NCBI RefSeq assembly: GCF_003047105.1
Contig: NZ_CP028472.1
Coordinates: forward strand, 62,001 to 126,000
DNA length: 64,000 nucleotides
Direction of reading: 5' to 3'
Origin: Celeribacter baekdonensis
GTDB taxonomy: Bacteria; Pseudomonadota; Alphaproteobacteria; Rhodobacterales; Rhodobacteraceae
The notes below the pieces were generated by a model. The model saw nothing but the letters and a program-made list of their open reading frames with translations. It made no database searches and had not been told where the DNA came from. Made by a program: the position numbers and the translations under genes. Shown here piece by piece: positions 50,739 to 59,433 of the stretch. Within the stretch, counting starts at the first letter, position 1; the number at the start of each line of letters is the position of its first letter.

Positions 50739-52010
50739 TTATAAACCGACCGCCGCAGGCAGCCAAACGGAGAGGGCGGGGAGCAAAATGATGACGATCA
50801 ACACAAGGACGAAGGCGCCGAGAAAGGGCAAAGCCCCGCGGAAGACCTCCATCATTTTCAGTCCTGTCGCCTCCATCGCGATGTAAAGTCCCGGTCCAAC
50901 GGGCGGAGAGACGAGCCCGGTCAAGGTTGATATGGCCAAGACCACCCCGAAATGCACAGGATCGACGCCGAATTGCGTCGCAATCGGCAAAAGCACCGGC
51001 ACAGTCACGATCAACACGCCGATGCCATCGAGGAACATGCCGAGAACGAACACAGCCACGCACACCAGCACGAGAAAGCTCACGGGGCCAATGGCAACCG
51101 ATGCGATGCCCTGAGCCAACATGTCGGGCACGGCCTCATAGGCCAAGGTCCAGCCCAAAAGCGTGGCAAACCCGATCAACATGATGATTGAGGCCGAAGA
51201 CAGGACGACACTTTTCATGACCGGAACGAAATCTTTGATCCCGAGGCGGCGATAGACAAAAGCCGCCAAAACGAAAGCCACCACGGCGGCCAAAGCCCCG
51301 GCTTCGGTCGGGGTCATCGCGCCGGAGACCACGCCCGAAATGATCGTGAGCGGGATGAGGCCGGGCAAAGCATCCGCCATGATCTCGCGCCAAGTGCCAC
51401 CGGGAAGACGACTTTCGTCCACCTCGGGCAAATGCGATTTCGACAGCCAAACGGTGACGAAAAACGCGGACATCAAAAGCAACCCGGGGATCAGCCCAGC
51501 GATGAACAGGGCGGCCACCGATTGATAGGCCAAAACGCCATAGATGATCATCAACATCGAGGGCGGGATGATCGGACCCAAAAGCCCCGTGGCCACGGTC
51601 AGCCCGGTGGCAAAGGGGCGTTTGTACCCCTGACGTTCCATTTCCGGCACGATAGAACGCGACATGATCGCGATCTGTGCCGTGGCCGAGCCGAGGATGG
51701 CGGCAGCGAAGGCGTTGGTCAGAACATTCACAAAGGCCAAGCCGCCCCGCATCCGTCCGACAAGGCGCATGGAAGAGCGGATCAGCCGTTCGGTGATACC
51801 GCCCCGGTTCATGATCTCGCCCACAAGCATGTAGAGCGGGATGGCCAAAAACCCGTTGGCTTCCACGCCTTTCACCGATTGCACAAGGAAACTGTCGAAC
51901 AGGATCGAGGCATCGTTGGACCAGGCAAAGACAATGGCCGCCATCAGCAATAGAAAGACGATGGGGAGCCCAAGACACAAAAAGATAAAAAAGGCCGCGA
52001 GCGTGATCAT
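50739..52010 (-). CDS. dctM: TRAP transporter large permease (DctM)
   Basis: 423 residues from ATG 52010 (overlapping the small-permease stop). About 11-12 hydrophobic helices with DctM motifs VNVLTNAFAAAILGSATAQIAIMSRSIVPEME, ATGLLGPIIPPSMLMIIYG and GLVSPPVGPGLYI. It moves organic acids with a Na+ gradient, together with DctQ and DctP. In this cluster it likely imports an aromatic or ring-derived carboxylate. Confidence 0.93.
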   Translation of the reverse strand: MITLAAFFIFLCLGLPIVFLLLMAAIVFAWSNDASILFDSFLVQSVKGVEANGFLAIPLYMLVGEIMNRGGITERLIRSSMRLVGRMRGGLAFVNVLTNAFAAAILGSATAQIAIMSRSIVPEMERQGYKRPFATGLTVATGLLGPIIPPSMLMIIYGVLAYQSVAALFIAGLIPGLLLMSAFFVTVWLSKSHLPEVDESRLPGGTWREIMADALPGLIPLTIISGVVSGAMTPTEAGALAAVVAFVLAAFVYRRLGIKDFVPVMKSVVLSSASIIMLIGFATLLGWTLAYEAVPDMLAQGIASVAIGPVSFLVLVCVAVFVLGMFLDGIGVLIVTVPVLLPIATQFGVDPVHFGVVLAISTLTGLVSPPVGPGLYIAMEATGLKMMEVFRGALPFLGAFVLVLIVIILLPALSVWLPAAVGL

Positions 52011-52513
52011 GCTGTGCCCTCCTGTGGTTCGGGGGTGCGCCCCGGCCAGGTTTGCAAAAGCTGAACAAGCTGGTGAAAAACCAGAAACCACAATTCCGTT
52101 GTCACGATGGCATAGAGCAGCGCCCGCGGCAGACCCAGCGTGGCAGATCGTTCGATCCAAACCCACGGCACCGCGAGATAGCGGATCGCAAACACCGCAA
52201 GCGCGGCGGCCAGCACAAGCACAACACCGCGCATAGCCCATGCAATACGGACGTGGGTGCGCGGGCTAACGCGACCGCCGAACAGATCAATGGTGATCAA
52301 ACGACCTTCCGCGACCATAAGGCTAAAGCCTGTAAAGGTGGCGACGATCATCAGAACGAGGGCCAGTTCTTCGGCAAAGAAAAGCGGCGACTGAAGCAGG
52401 TATCGAAAGATCACCTGTGCGATGAGGATCGCCGCCACACCTGTCATGGCAAGCACAGCGACGGCCCCTTCAAGACGCACCAAAAAACGATCCAACAGTT
52501 TGAGAAATGTCAT
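52007..52513 (-). CDS. dctQ: TRAP transporter small permease (DctQ)
   Basis: 168 residues with four hydrophobic helices: LAMTGVAAILIAQVIFRYLLQSPLFFAEELALVLMIVATF (the family R-Y-x-x-x-x-P-x-x-x-x-E-E motif) and a C-terminal W-F. Standard DctQ, partner of the large permease, with which it overlaps by four bases. A GC-rich dyad lies between it and the binding-protein gene. Confidence 0.9.
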   Translation of the reverse strand: MTFLKLLDRFLVRLEGAVAVLAMTGVAAILIAQVIFRYLLQSPLFFAEELALVLMIVATFTGFSLMVAEGRLITIDLFGGRVSPRTHVRIAWAMRGVVLVLAAALAVFAIRYLAVPWVWIERSATLGLPRALLYAIVTTELWFLVFHQLVQLLQTWPGRTPEPQEGTA

Positions 52514-52536
52514 GGAAATCTCCTGAACGAGAGCGG

Positions 52537-52562
52537 GGCCCCAGAACGCTGTGTCCGGGGCC
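52537..52562 (-). promoter_or_regulatory. Intercistronic GC-rich dyad after dctP
   Basis: Arms GGCCCC and GGGGCC separated by 14 bases, right behind the dctP stop codon. No U-run. Possibly a stem that protects the highly expressed binding-protein mRNA. Confidence 0.45.
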
Positions 52563-52569
52563 TTAGCAC

Positions 52570-53541
52570 TCAGTTCTGATTGGCCTCATAAAAACGACGG
52601 ATCAAAGGATCGCGGTCAAGAAAGGCGTCACGGACTTTTTCACCAGCCTCGGCCAAAATCAGATCGTCGAGTGTTGTGATGTCCGTCCCATCTGCGGCCA
52701 GTTTTGCCAAAATCGCGGCCTCTCCCGTGGTCTGGGTCGCAATTGCCCAGTCTTGGGTTTGGGACACGATCTTGGATACCTGCGCCTGTTCCTCTGGGCT
52801 TAGGCTGTTCCACCACCGCCCGGAGGCGAGGATGGCCGCCGGGAACGCCATGTGGTTGGTTAACACAAGGTGGGGCGCTTGTTTTTGCATCTGAAGCCCC
52901 ATGACGATGTCGATATCCACATCGACCGCGTCGATGACGCCGGTGACCAGAGAGGGCATGATTTCGGGCAGGGGCAGAGCCGTGGGGGCCGCACCAAGTT
53001 CACGCCACCAAGCGTTGAAAATATCATTTGGAAAGGCGCGCACTTTTAGCCCGGACATTTCCGCGACCGAGGTGATGGGCCGGGTAGACAAAAGATGGCG
53101 TTGGCCGGGAAAGACATAGCCCAGCCCTTTGATCCCCTGAGCGTCCAGACGGGCGAGCATCTCTTGCGCCGGGGCGCTTTTGGCCGCCTGTCCGGCCTCT
53201 TCGAGCGTGGCAAATTGATAGGGTAGGAACCACGCAAGAAACGAGGGATCGCGATTGGCGAGATCGCCGACCGGGATGATCGCAAATTCGATCGCGCCGC
53301 TTTGCAGCAAGGATAACACGGTCGGTACATCGCCCAGTTTGTTGGCCGGGAAAACCTCAATCGTGTCATCCGCCCCAACGGTGGCAAAGGCCTCTGCCAT
53401 ATGCCGGCCGGATTTGGTCATGATGTGCGGTTCGGGGGTGGGCGTCGAGAGCTTCAGCTCTCTGGCTTCGGTCGCCGCGCCTGCTCCAAGAGCAAGACAC
53501 AGCGCCAGTGCGGGCGCAATCAGTCGGTGTGTGCGTTTCAT
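52570..53541 (-). CDS. dctP: TRAP transporter substrate-binding protein (DctP)
   Basis: 323 residues with signal peptide LIAPALALCLALGAGAATEA. The DctP fold is visible in FPANKLGDVPTVLSLLQSGAIEFAII, the Arg-containing MSGLKVRAFPNDIFNAWWRELGA and PTALPLPEIMPSLVTGVIDAVD. The Arg normally pairs with a substrate carboxylate, so an organic acid ligand is expected. First of the three TRAP genes. Confidence 0.92.
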   Translation of the reverse strand: MKRTHRLIAPALALCLALGAGAATEARELKLSTPTPEPHIMTKSGRHMAEAFATVGADDTIEVFPANKLGDVPTVLSLLQSGAIEFAIIPVGDLANRDPSFLAWFLPYQFATLEEAGQAAKSAPAQEMLARLDAQGIKGLGYVFPGQRHLLSTRPITSVAEMSGLKVRAFPNDIFNAWWRELGAAPTALPLPEIMPSLVTGVIDAVDVDIDIVMGLQMQKQAPHLVLTNHMAFPAAILASGRWWNSLSPEEQAQVSKIVSQTQDWAIATQTTGEAAILAKLAADGTDITTLDDLILAEAGEKVRDAFLDRDPLIRRFYEANQN

Positions 53542-53562
53542 TTTTTCCTCCCTTATGGTGTT

Positions 53563-55212
53563 TTAGATGGCCGTTGCGCGCAGCTCCTCTTCTGTCGCGA
53601 CAGACTGGTGATCCGCTGTGTCGAGCGGGGTCGTCAAACGTGCAATCATCGGCAAAAGGCTTGCGATCTGTCCGATGGGCTCAATCGCCGCCACATAGCG
53701 GTCTCGACGCAACAAAAGCCCATGCCCGAGACAATCACGGAATGGAGGTTGCGAGAAAAAGCGACTTTGATCGCGCAGGATTGGGAATGAGGCCGCCACC
53801 GGGTTCATCCATTCCGGTGTGAGACCGATGACCTCGGCCCCAGCGTTGCGCAGCCGCGCAAGGAGGGCTGCATCCATGGCCAAATCCGGCGTTTCGTCAA
53901 AGATCAACACAACAGGCCGATCCGGCAGACTGGTGTCCAGCAATTGCTCCTCACGATTGAGCGTACTGACCAAGGGTTGCGGGATCATACGGCCCACAGC
54001 CCCGGCACCAGCACCGGTTGCAACCGGGCGGATCAACCCGTCCGAGAACTTCGGTTTGGGTTTGTATTTCATCTGTGCAACATAGTCGCGCGCCGGACCG
54101 TAAAGGCCCAAAAGGCGAAATCCCGTGCGGATCGCAACACCGCGCAGCACAGAGTCGGGCATCATGATTTTGCCCATCTTAAGCGCCAGTTCGATCATCG
54201 ACCAAGCGTGTGGCTTGCGCTCCGTCTGGTAGCTGTCGAGCAATGGCTCAGGGTCTTTCATGTTCAACGCTTCAGCCAGTTTCCATGCCAGATTATGTGC
54301 ATCGCGCAAGCCGCTGTTCATGCCTTGACCCGCGAAAGGCGGGGTCAAATGAGCGGCGTCCCCTGCCAAAAAAACCCGTCCGGCCCGCCAATGTTCGGCG
54401 ATACGCGCATGGAACGTATAGACCTTTTGACGACGGATCGGTTCGTCGCGGTCTGGTCCCGTTTCTGACAGAAGTTTGCGGGCAAATGGCGTGCGTTCTG
54501 CCTCTTCCGCCGTTTCACCGGGATTGAGTTTGAACTCATACCGGCGAATGCCACGCGGGCCGGGCAGGGTGATGGCCGACCGCCGGGGCGCGCAGAAGAC
54601 TTCGGTATGGAAACAGCGGCTTTTTGTGGTTTCCAGATCGACGATGAGCCAAGGTTCCGCGAAGGTGGAGCCTTCCATTTGAATGCCAAGTGCCTTGCGG
54701 ACATGCGAGCGGCCGCCATCGGCGGCGACCATATAGCGGGCGCGGATCACCCGTGTTCCGCCAGCCTCCGTTACCGTTGCCGCGACGTGATCCGCACTCT
54801 GCTCAAAGTCGGTCAGGGCCACACCAAACCGGGCATCGACGGACGGATGACGGTCTAAGGCCCTGCGCAGGGTGGCTTCAAATTCAGGTTGTTCAAAGGC
54901 GTTGCGTTTGTCGAACCCGTATTCTTTGATGAAAGGTTTGACTGCTGCAAATTGCCGACCCGAAGGACCGCGATACAGTGAGCCATAGCCCTTCGCCGTG
55001 ATGGCGGCGACCTCGGTGGCAAGACCTGCGGCTTGCAAGGCCCGCATGGACTCGTCGTCGATGGACACCGCGCGCGGCTCCTCTACGGTTGTCTCGTTGC
55101 GCTCGATGAGAATCGTACTCATCCCCATTTCGCCCAAAAGATTGGTCAGCAAAAGCCCAGTGGGGCCTGCCCCGATGACGAGAATATCGGTGTCCAGCGA
55201 TGTGCTCGTCAT
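53563..55212 (-). CDS. MhpA-like FAD-dependent aromatic hydroxylase
   Basis: 549 residues from ATG 55212. FAD motif ILVIGAGPTGLLLTNLLG at about residue 10, then IDDESMRALQAAGLA, MVAADGGRSHVRKALG (DG motif) and GRVFLAGDAAHLTPPFAGQGMNSGLRDAHNLAWKLAEAL (GD motif). The sequence follows 3-(3-hydroxyphenyl)propionate hydroxylase (MhpA) and related flavin hydroxylases, and makes a catechol from a phenolic acid. Its start codon lies two bases before the FAH-gene stop (upstream on this strand), so they are co-translated. Substrate inferred only by class. Confidence 0.9.
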   Translation of the reverse strand: MTSTSLDTDILVIGAGPTGLLLTNLLGEMGMSTILIERNETTVEEPRAVSIDDESMRALQAAGLATEVAAITAKGYGSLYRGPSGRQFAAVKPFIKEYGFDKRNAFEQPEFEATLRRALDRHPSVDARFGVALTDFEQSADHVAATVTEAGGTRVIRARYMVAADGGRSHVRKALGIQMEGSTFAEPWLIVDLETTKSRCFHTEVFCAPRRSAITLPGPRGIRRYEFKLNPGETAEEAERTPFARKLLSETGPDRDEPIRRQKVYTFHARIAEHWRAGRVFLAGDAAHLTPPFAGQGMNSGLRDAHNLAWKLAEALNMKDPEPLLDSYQTERKPHAWSMIELALKMGKIMMPDSVLRGVAIRTGFRLLGLYGPARDYVAQMKYKPKPKFSDGLIRPVATGAGAGAVGRMIPQPLVSTLNREEQLLDTSLPDRPVVLIFDETPDLAMDAALLARLRNAGAEVIGLTPEWMNPVAASFPILRDQSRFFSQPPFRDCLGHGLLLRRDRYVAAIEPIGQIASLLPMIARLTTPLDTADHQSVATEEELRATAI

Positions 55213-55213
55213 C

Positions 55214-56071
55214 TCAAAGCACACTTTCTGCCGCGATCGGGTTGATGAGCGTGCCGAGCATGCCGATCTCGATCTCAACCACGTCGCCGGGCTTCATGTA
55301 GAGCTGCGGCTCGCGGCGGTCGCCGACCCCGCCTGGCGTACCGGTCAAGATGACATCCCCCGCCGACAGCGGCGTGTAGGTGGAGATATAGGCGATGAGA
55401 CGCTCAACCGGGAAAATCAGATCGGACAGAGTGGCCTGCTGCATCACTTCGCCATTCAGACGCGTCTGGATCGGCAGCTTGGTGTAATCGCCGACCTCAT
55501 CCGCGCTCACCATATAGGGGCCGAAACCGCCGGTGCCGGGGAAGGTCTTACCCGGACCGAACTGATGCGTGTGACGTTGCCAGTCGCGGATGGTGCCATC
55601 ATTGTAACAGGCATAGCCTGCCACATGGGACAGCGCGTTCTCCTCGGAGATATTGCGCCCGCCGCGGCCGATGATCACCGCCATCTCGCCTTCGTAATCG
55701 AGCTTGTCGGACACGGTCGGCATGATCATCGGCGCGCCATGAGCGATCTGACTGTCGGCATAGCGCGTGAACATGGTCGGATATTTAGCGTCAGGCCGTT
55801 TGGTTTCCGCCCGATGGGTTTCGTAGTTGAGACCGACGCAGAGGATTTTTCCGGCATCGGGCAGCACGGGCAAAAGCGTAACATCCGAAAGGACAAAGTC
55901 CGGCGCACGCCCCTCCACATAGGCGGCTGCCGCGTCCATGAGATCGGCCGCGATCAGCGCCTTGAGACTTTTGATCTCGGGGCTGAGTTTGCCCGCGAGA
56001 TCAACGATGCCACCCGGAACCACGGCACCCACGCCGCTTTCGCCCAGACGGGTAAAGCTAATGAATTTCAT
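55214..56071 (-). CDS. Fumarylacetoacetate hydrolase family protein
   Basis: 285 residues with the FAH C-terminal fold: ILCVGLNYETHRAETKRP, then metal ligands in LDYEGEMAVIIGRGG and YACYNDGTIRDWQ, and GDVILTGTPGGVGDRREPQLYMKPGD. Relatives are acylpyruvases, 2-hydroxyhepta-dienedioate isomerases or hydrolases of meta-cleavage products. In an operon with extradiol dioxygenase it would process the ring-fission product. 13 bases separate it from the dioxygenase gene. Confidence 0.92.
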   Translation of the reverse strand: MKFISFTRLGESGVGAVVPGGIVDLAGKLSPEIKSLKALIAADLMDAAAAYVEGRAPDFVLSDVTLLPVLPDAGKILCVGLNYETHRAETKRPDAKYPTMFTRYADSQIAHGAPMIMPTVSDKLDYEGEMAVIIGRGGRNISEENALSHVAGYACYNDGTIRDWQRHTHQFGPGKTFPGTGGFGPYMVSADEVGDYTKLPIQTRLNGEVMQQATLSDLIFPVERLIAYISTYTPLSAGDVILTGTPGGVGDRREPQLYMKPGDVVEIEIGMLGTLINPIAAESVL

Positions 56072-56084
56072 TCTATCTCTCCGA

Positions 56085-56936
56085 TCACGAGCGCAAAATG
56101 GCGCGGCCCCATTTGTTAAGTGTGCGCGGGTCTTGTGGCCAGTCGATCACCTCGCGGTCGTAGATGGTTTCCAATTCGCCGGAAATTTCGATCCAGTTGC
56201 CATCCGGATCGGTGTAGAACACGAACAGGTTGTTGCCCGGCCCGTGACGCCCCGGCCCCCAGGTCAAAAGCACATCATTGGCGGCGAAACGGTCGCAAAA
56301 CTTTTTGATATTCTCAAAAGTGGCGGCCTCATAAGAATGGTGATCCACGCCCGTGCGATCAGATTTGAAACAGGCGATGGTATGGTGCTCGTGGTTCGTT
56401 GTGGTGAAGACAGTGGCCAGATCGCCATTTTCATGCAGCACCCGATCTGAGAGGAAAAAACCGAGCTTATCGACATAAAACTCTTTGAACCCTTCAAGGT
56501 TCTGGGTGGCAAAGGTCAAGTGTTGGGTCGGGGCATGGATGCCTTCGCGTTCCGGCAGATAGGCGGTGGTGCGGTGCGTCGCGATCCCGAAACAGATCAT
56601 ATGCCCGTCATTGTCACGCACGGCAAATGCACCGTCCTCGAAATAGGGAGATACGTTGTCGAGGATTTCAACCCCGTTCGCTTCGGCCTGCGTCCGCTGT
56701 GCGGCAAGCACCTCGGCGTTGCGATAGGCCAGCCCTGCGTAGGCAAGTTTTTTGTCTTCGCCTTTCACCGCTACAAAACGGCGCATCGGGCCGGAGCAAC
56801 GGAACTCGGTGTCAGAAATCTTTTCGACACCCATGTCCATATTGGCGGCGTAAAAATTGGCGAGACGCTCCGGATCGGAACTCTCGAAGGCGACGTGGTG
56901 CAAATAAGCTCCCGCCTGAACAGCATTGTGCGACAT
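56085..56936 (-). CDS. Catechol 2,3-dioxygenase-type extradiol dioxygenase
   Basis: 283 residues, two VOC (glyoxalase-like) modules. The second contains all the residues needed: H139 (TQHLTF), H200 (VDHHSYEA) and E250 (WIEISGE) at the spacing of the XylE iron ligands H153/H214/E265. Also present are H185, H231 and Y241 in the positions of XylE H199, H246 and Y255. The family cleaves catechols next to the diol using Fe(II) and O2. First gene of the minus-strand operon, downstream of the divergent promoter at 56.94-57.2 kb. Confidence 0.9.
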   Translation of the reverse strand: MSHNAVQAGAYLHHVAFESSDPERLANFYAANMDMGVEKISDTEFRCSGPMRRFVAVKGEDKKLAYAGLAYRNAEVLAAQRTQAEANGVEILDNVSPYFEDGAFAVRDNDGHMICFGIATHRTTAYLPEREGIHAPTQHLTFATQNLEGFKEFYVDKLGFFLSDRVLHENGDLATVFTTTNHEHHTIACFKSDRTGVDHHSYEAATFENIKKFCDRFAANDVLLTWGPGRHGPGNNLFVFYTDPDGNWIEISGELETIYDREVIDWPQDPRTLNKWGRAILRS

Positions 56937-57206
56937 TATGTCCTCCCGTTTGTATTTTATAATTTATTGTTTATTTGAAGCAAAATGGCAAGTTACTTTT
57001 TTGTATTTTATCAAATAACGATAAAATAAGTAATTTATGAAAGTTTTTCCGTAGAATGTGCGGTGCATAGCTAGAGTCAAGTTCTGGCCATGCACAAAAG
57101 ATACCGAATCTTAAAATTCGGGATTTACGGACTATTTGTTTCCTCATTCTCCCGATAAAAGAAAAAATCAAAGCTACAGAAGAGTGCAGACAGGACGGTC
57201 AGAAAG
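56937..57206. promoter_or_regulatory. Divergent control region with AT-rich palindrome
   Basis: 270 bases between the dioxygenase operon and the IclR gene, far more AT-rich than the surroundings. A perfect dyad at 57004-57028 (TATTTTATC / GATAAAATA with a 7-base spacer) is the most likely IclR-family operator. Further similar bits (GTATTTTAT at 56952) occur. Confidence 0.6.
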
Positions 57207-57965
57207 ATGATGGGAATTACGCGTTATACACGGATTCTTGCCTTGTTCGACGAGGTGCATCCGGCTTGGACCGTCGCGGAAATTTCGGAGGCGCTGGAGA
57301 CCTCTGCCAGCACGCTTTATCGGCTGATCCGGGAGATGGTTGCGGCGGATTTTTTGGAGAGTACGGTTGAATCGCAATACCGGCTTGGCCCGTTTTTCGT
57401 TGAGTATTATCGCCGGCTCCGGCTGACTGACCCTTTGGTGCTGTCGGGTGCAAAATTTCTGCGGCCTCTACTGGGGCAGATCCCCTGTCCTTGCACCACA
57501 ATTTTGGCCCGCCTGTATGGCAAAACTGTGATGTGCGTCGCGGAAGAGCGCGCCAACACCGCGACCTTTGCCACCAGTTATGAACTCGGACGTCCCATGC
57601 CATTGCTGCGCGGCGCGACTTCGATGGCCGTGCTCTCGACTTTGCCAAAACGTCAGATCATGAAGCTGGTGTCTGAGGCGTCTGACGCGCCCAAAGATGC
57701 CGATACGCTTTACGCAGAATTCACCGGCATCCGTAAAATCGGCATCAGCGAGACCCATGGACAGGTTGATACCGGGTTGGTTGGAATTGCGGCGCCGGTG
57801 CGCAGCACGGATTTGGGCATCAATGCCTCGCTGTCCGTCATCATTGAGCAACACAACCTCACCACTGAAATTCGTCCCCACATTTACGCTGCCCTTTCTT
57901 CTACCGCACGGATGATCGAAGGCTTTATGGCAGAGCTTTCTGTGCCAGACGCTCACATCCCCTAG
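57207..57965 (+). CDS. IclR family transcriptional regulator
   Basis: 252 residues. N-terminal winged helix: RILALFDEVHPAWTVAEISEALETSASTLYRLIREMVAADFLE; then a GAF-like IclR effector domain (ATSYELGRPMPLLRGATSMAVLSTLPKR, GQVDTGLVGIAAPVRSTDLGINASLSVI). IclR proteins commonly control aromatic degradation in response to pathway compounds. It is divergent from the dioxygenase operon and upstream of the ABC importer, with AT-rich dyads on both sides. Confidence 0.92.
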   Translation: MMGITRYTRILALFDEVHPAWTVAEISEALETSASTLYRLIREMVAADFLESTVESQYRLGPFFVEYYRRLRLTDPLVLSGAKFLRPLLGQIPCPCTTILARLYGKTVMCVAEERANTATFATSYELGRPMPLLRGATSMAVLSTLPKRQIMKLVSEASDAPKDADTLYAEFTGIRKIGISETHGQVDTGLVGIAAPVRSTDLGINASLSVIIEQHNLTTEIRPHIYAALSSTARMIEGFMAELSVPDAHIP

Positions 57966-58128
57966 TCTCGGCGTATGCGCCAAAAATCAAAACTATAATT
58001 TATCAATATTATCGTATTTCGATAAATTTGGTATTTTATGTTTGACTAATAAATTATTTTTTGCAAATCCTAACAGTGCGACTCTGAAATGCACAAAACT
58101 TAAAACGAGTCGTTTTGGGAGGATTACC
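57966..58128. promoter_or_regulatory. Promoter region with palindromes before the ABC importer
   Basis: AT-rich. Dyads: AATTTATC (57997) paired with GATAAATT (58021-58028), and inside it TATCG-TATTT-CGATA (58010-58024). Resembles the dyad at 57004 in its TATC/GATA cores; likely a second IclR site driving the importer operon. Confidence 0.5.
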
Positions 58129-59412
58129 ATGACATTTAGACCCACGCGGCGCGCAGCGCTGCTTGGCGGCGCATGCGCTGTCGCCGGAACGCTTACCGGC
58201 TTTTCCACCCGTCCGGCCTTTGCCGCCGGGCGACCCCTTAAAATCGGTGTTGTCTCACCCAAGACCGGCCCGATGGCCGCTTTTGCGGAACCCACCGAAT
58301 TCGTGATGTCCCGCATTCTGGCGGCAACGGGTGGTGTGATCGAAAATGGCGGCGTGACATACCCGCTTGAGATCGTGGAACGCGACACCCAGTCAAACCC
58401 CAACCGCGCCGCCGAGGTTACACAGGATTTGATCCTGTCCGAAGGCGTCGATGTGGTGCTGTGCTATGGCGGACCCGAAAATGCCAACCCGGCTTCTGAT
58501 CAATGCGAGTTGAACGGCGTGCCGTGCCTTGCCTCCGATCTGCCTATTGAGCCGTGGTTCTTTGGCCGCAACGGCGATCCGGCGGTCGGGTTTGACTATA
58601 CCTATTGCGCGTTTTTCGATGTGGCGACCTATGCCGGGGCCATGTTGGCCTTTATGGACAAGATCGCGCCAGGGGGCACGGTAGGGGGGCTTTGGCCGAA
58701 CGATGCCGATGGCGTTGTGCTGTCGCAAGCTTTCACAGATGGCTTTGGGGCCAAAGGGTATTCCATCGTTGATCCGGGGCGATTCGATCTTCCGACCTCA
58801 AGTTTCTCGACCCAGATTGCAAAATTCCGTGACAGCGGTGTCGACATCGTCCAAGGCATCATGCCGCCGCCGGATTTCACACTGTTCTGGACCCAATGCG
58901 CCCAGCAGGGGTTTCAGCCAAAAGCGGTGATTGCTGGCAAATCCTCGGAATATCCGGCCTCTGTTCAGCCTTTGGGTGAAAAGGCCGTAGGGGTGTCCGT
59001 GCCGATCTGGTGGACCCCGGATTTCCCCTATATCTCGTCTCTTGATGGCACCAGCGCCTTTGACACCGCACGCCGCTATGAGCTGGAGACTGGACGGCAA
59101 TGGACCGCAGGTGTGGGGTCGCGCCATGCGATGTTCGAGGTGCTTATCAATACGTTGCGTCGTGCAACGGACCTCGATGACCCTGACAGCGTGCGTGACG
59201 CTTTGGCTGCGACCAAACTCGACACGATCTGTGGCCTGATCGACTTTTCAAACGGACCAGTGCCCAACAGTGCCAAACTTGGCCTTGTATCAGTGCAATG
59301 GGTCAACGCGCCGGAGGACTATCAGTTCCCCTATGACATGGCCGTGGTTGAAAACAGTTTTCATCCCACCGTGCCCGTTTCGCGTGCGCCGTTCCCGATC
59401 CCCTACAACTGA
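58129..59412 (+). CDS. ABC transporter substrate-binding protein, branched-chain amino-acid type
   Basis: 427 residues from ATG 58129 (GGGAGGA upstream). A twin-arginine-like signal RPTRRAALLGGACAVAGTLTGFSTRPAFAAG, then a periplasmic-binding protein type 1 fold: IGVVSPKTGPMAAFAEPTEFVM, LCYGGPENANPASDQCELNG. Receptors of this family linked to aromatic genes bind benzoates, phenylpropanoids and similar ligands. First gene of a five-gene importer operon that ends with alcohol dehydrogenase. Confidence 0.9.
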   Translation: MTFRPTRRAALLGGACAVAGTLTGFSTRPAFAAGRPLKIGVVSPKTGPMAAFAEPTEFVMSRILAATGGVIENGGVTYPLEIVERDTQSNPNRAAEVTQDLILSEGVDVVLCYGGPENANPASDQCELNGVPCLASDLPIEPWFFGRNGDPAVGFDYTYCAFFDVATYAGAMLAFMDKIAPGGTVGGLWPNDADGVVLSQAFTDGFGAKGYSIVDPGRFDLPTSSFSTQIAKFRDSGVDIVQGIMPPPDFTLFWTQCAQQGFQPKAVIAGKSSEYPASVQPLGEKAVGVSVPIWWTPDFPYISSLDGTSAFDTARRYELETGRQWTAGVGSRHAMFEVLINTLRRATDLDDPDSVRDALAATKLDTICGLIDFSNGPVPNSAKLGLVSVQWVNAPEDYQFPYDMAVVENSFHPTVPVSRAPFPIPYN

Positions 59413-59433
59413 TCGCACAGGACCATATTCGAC

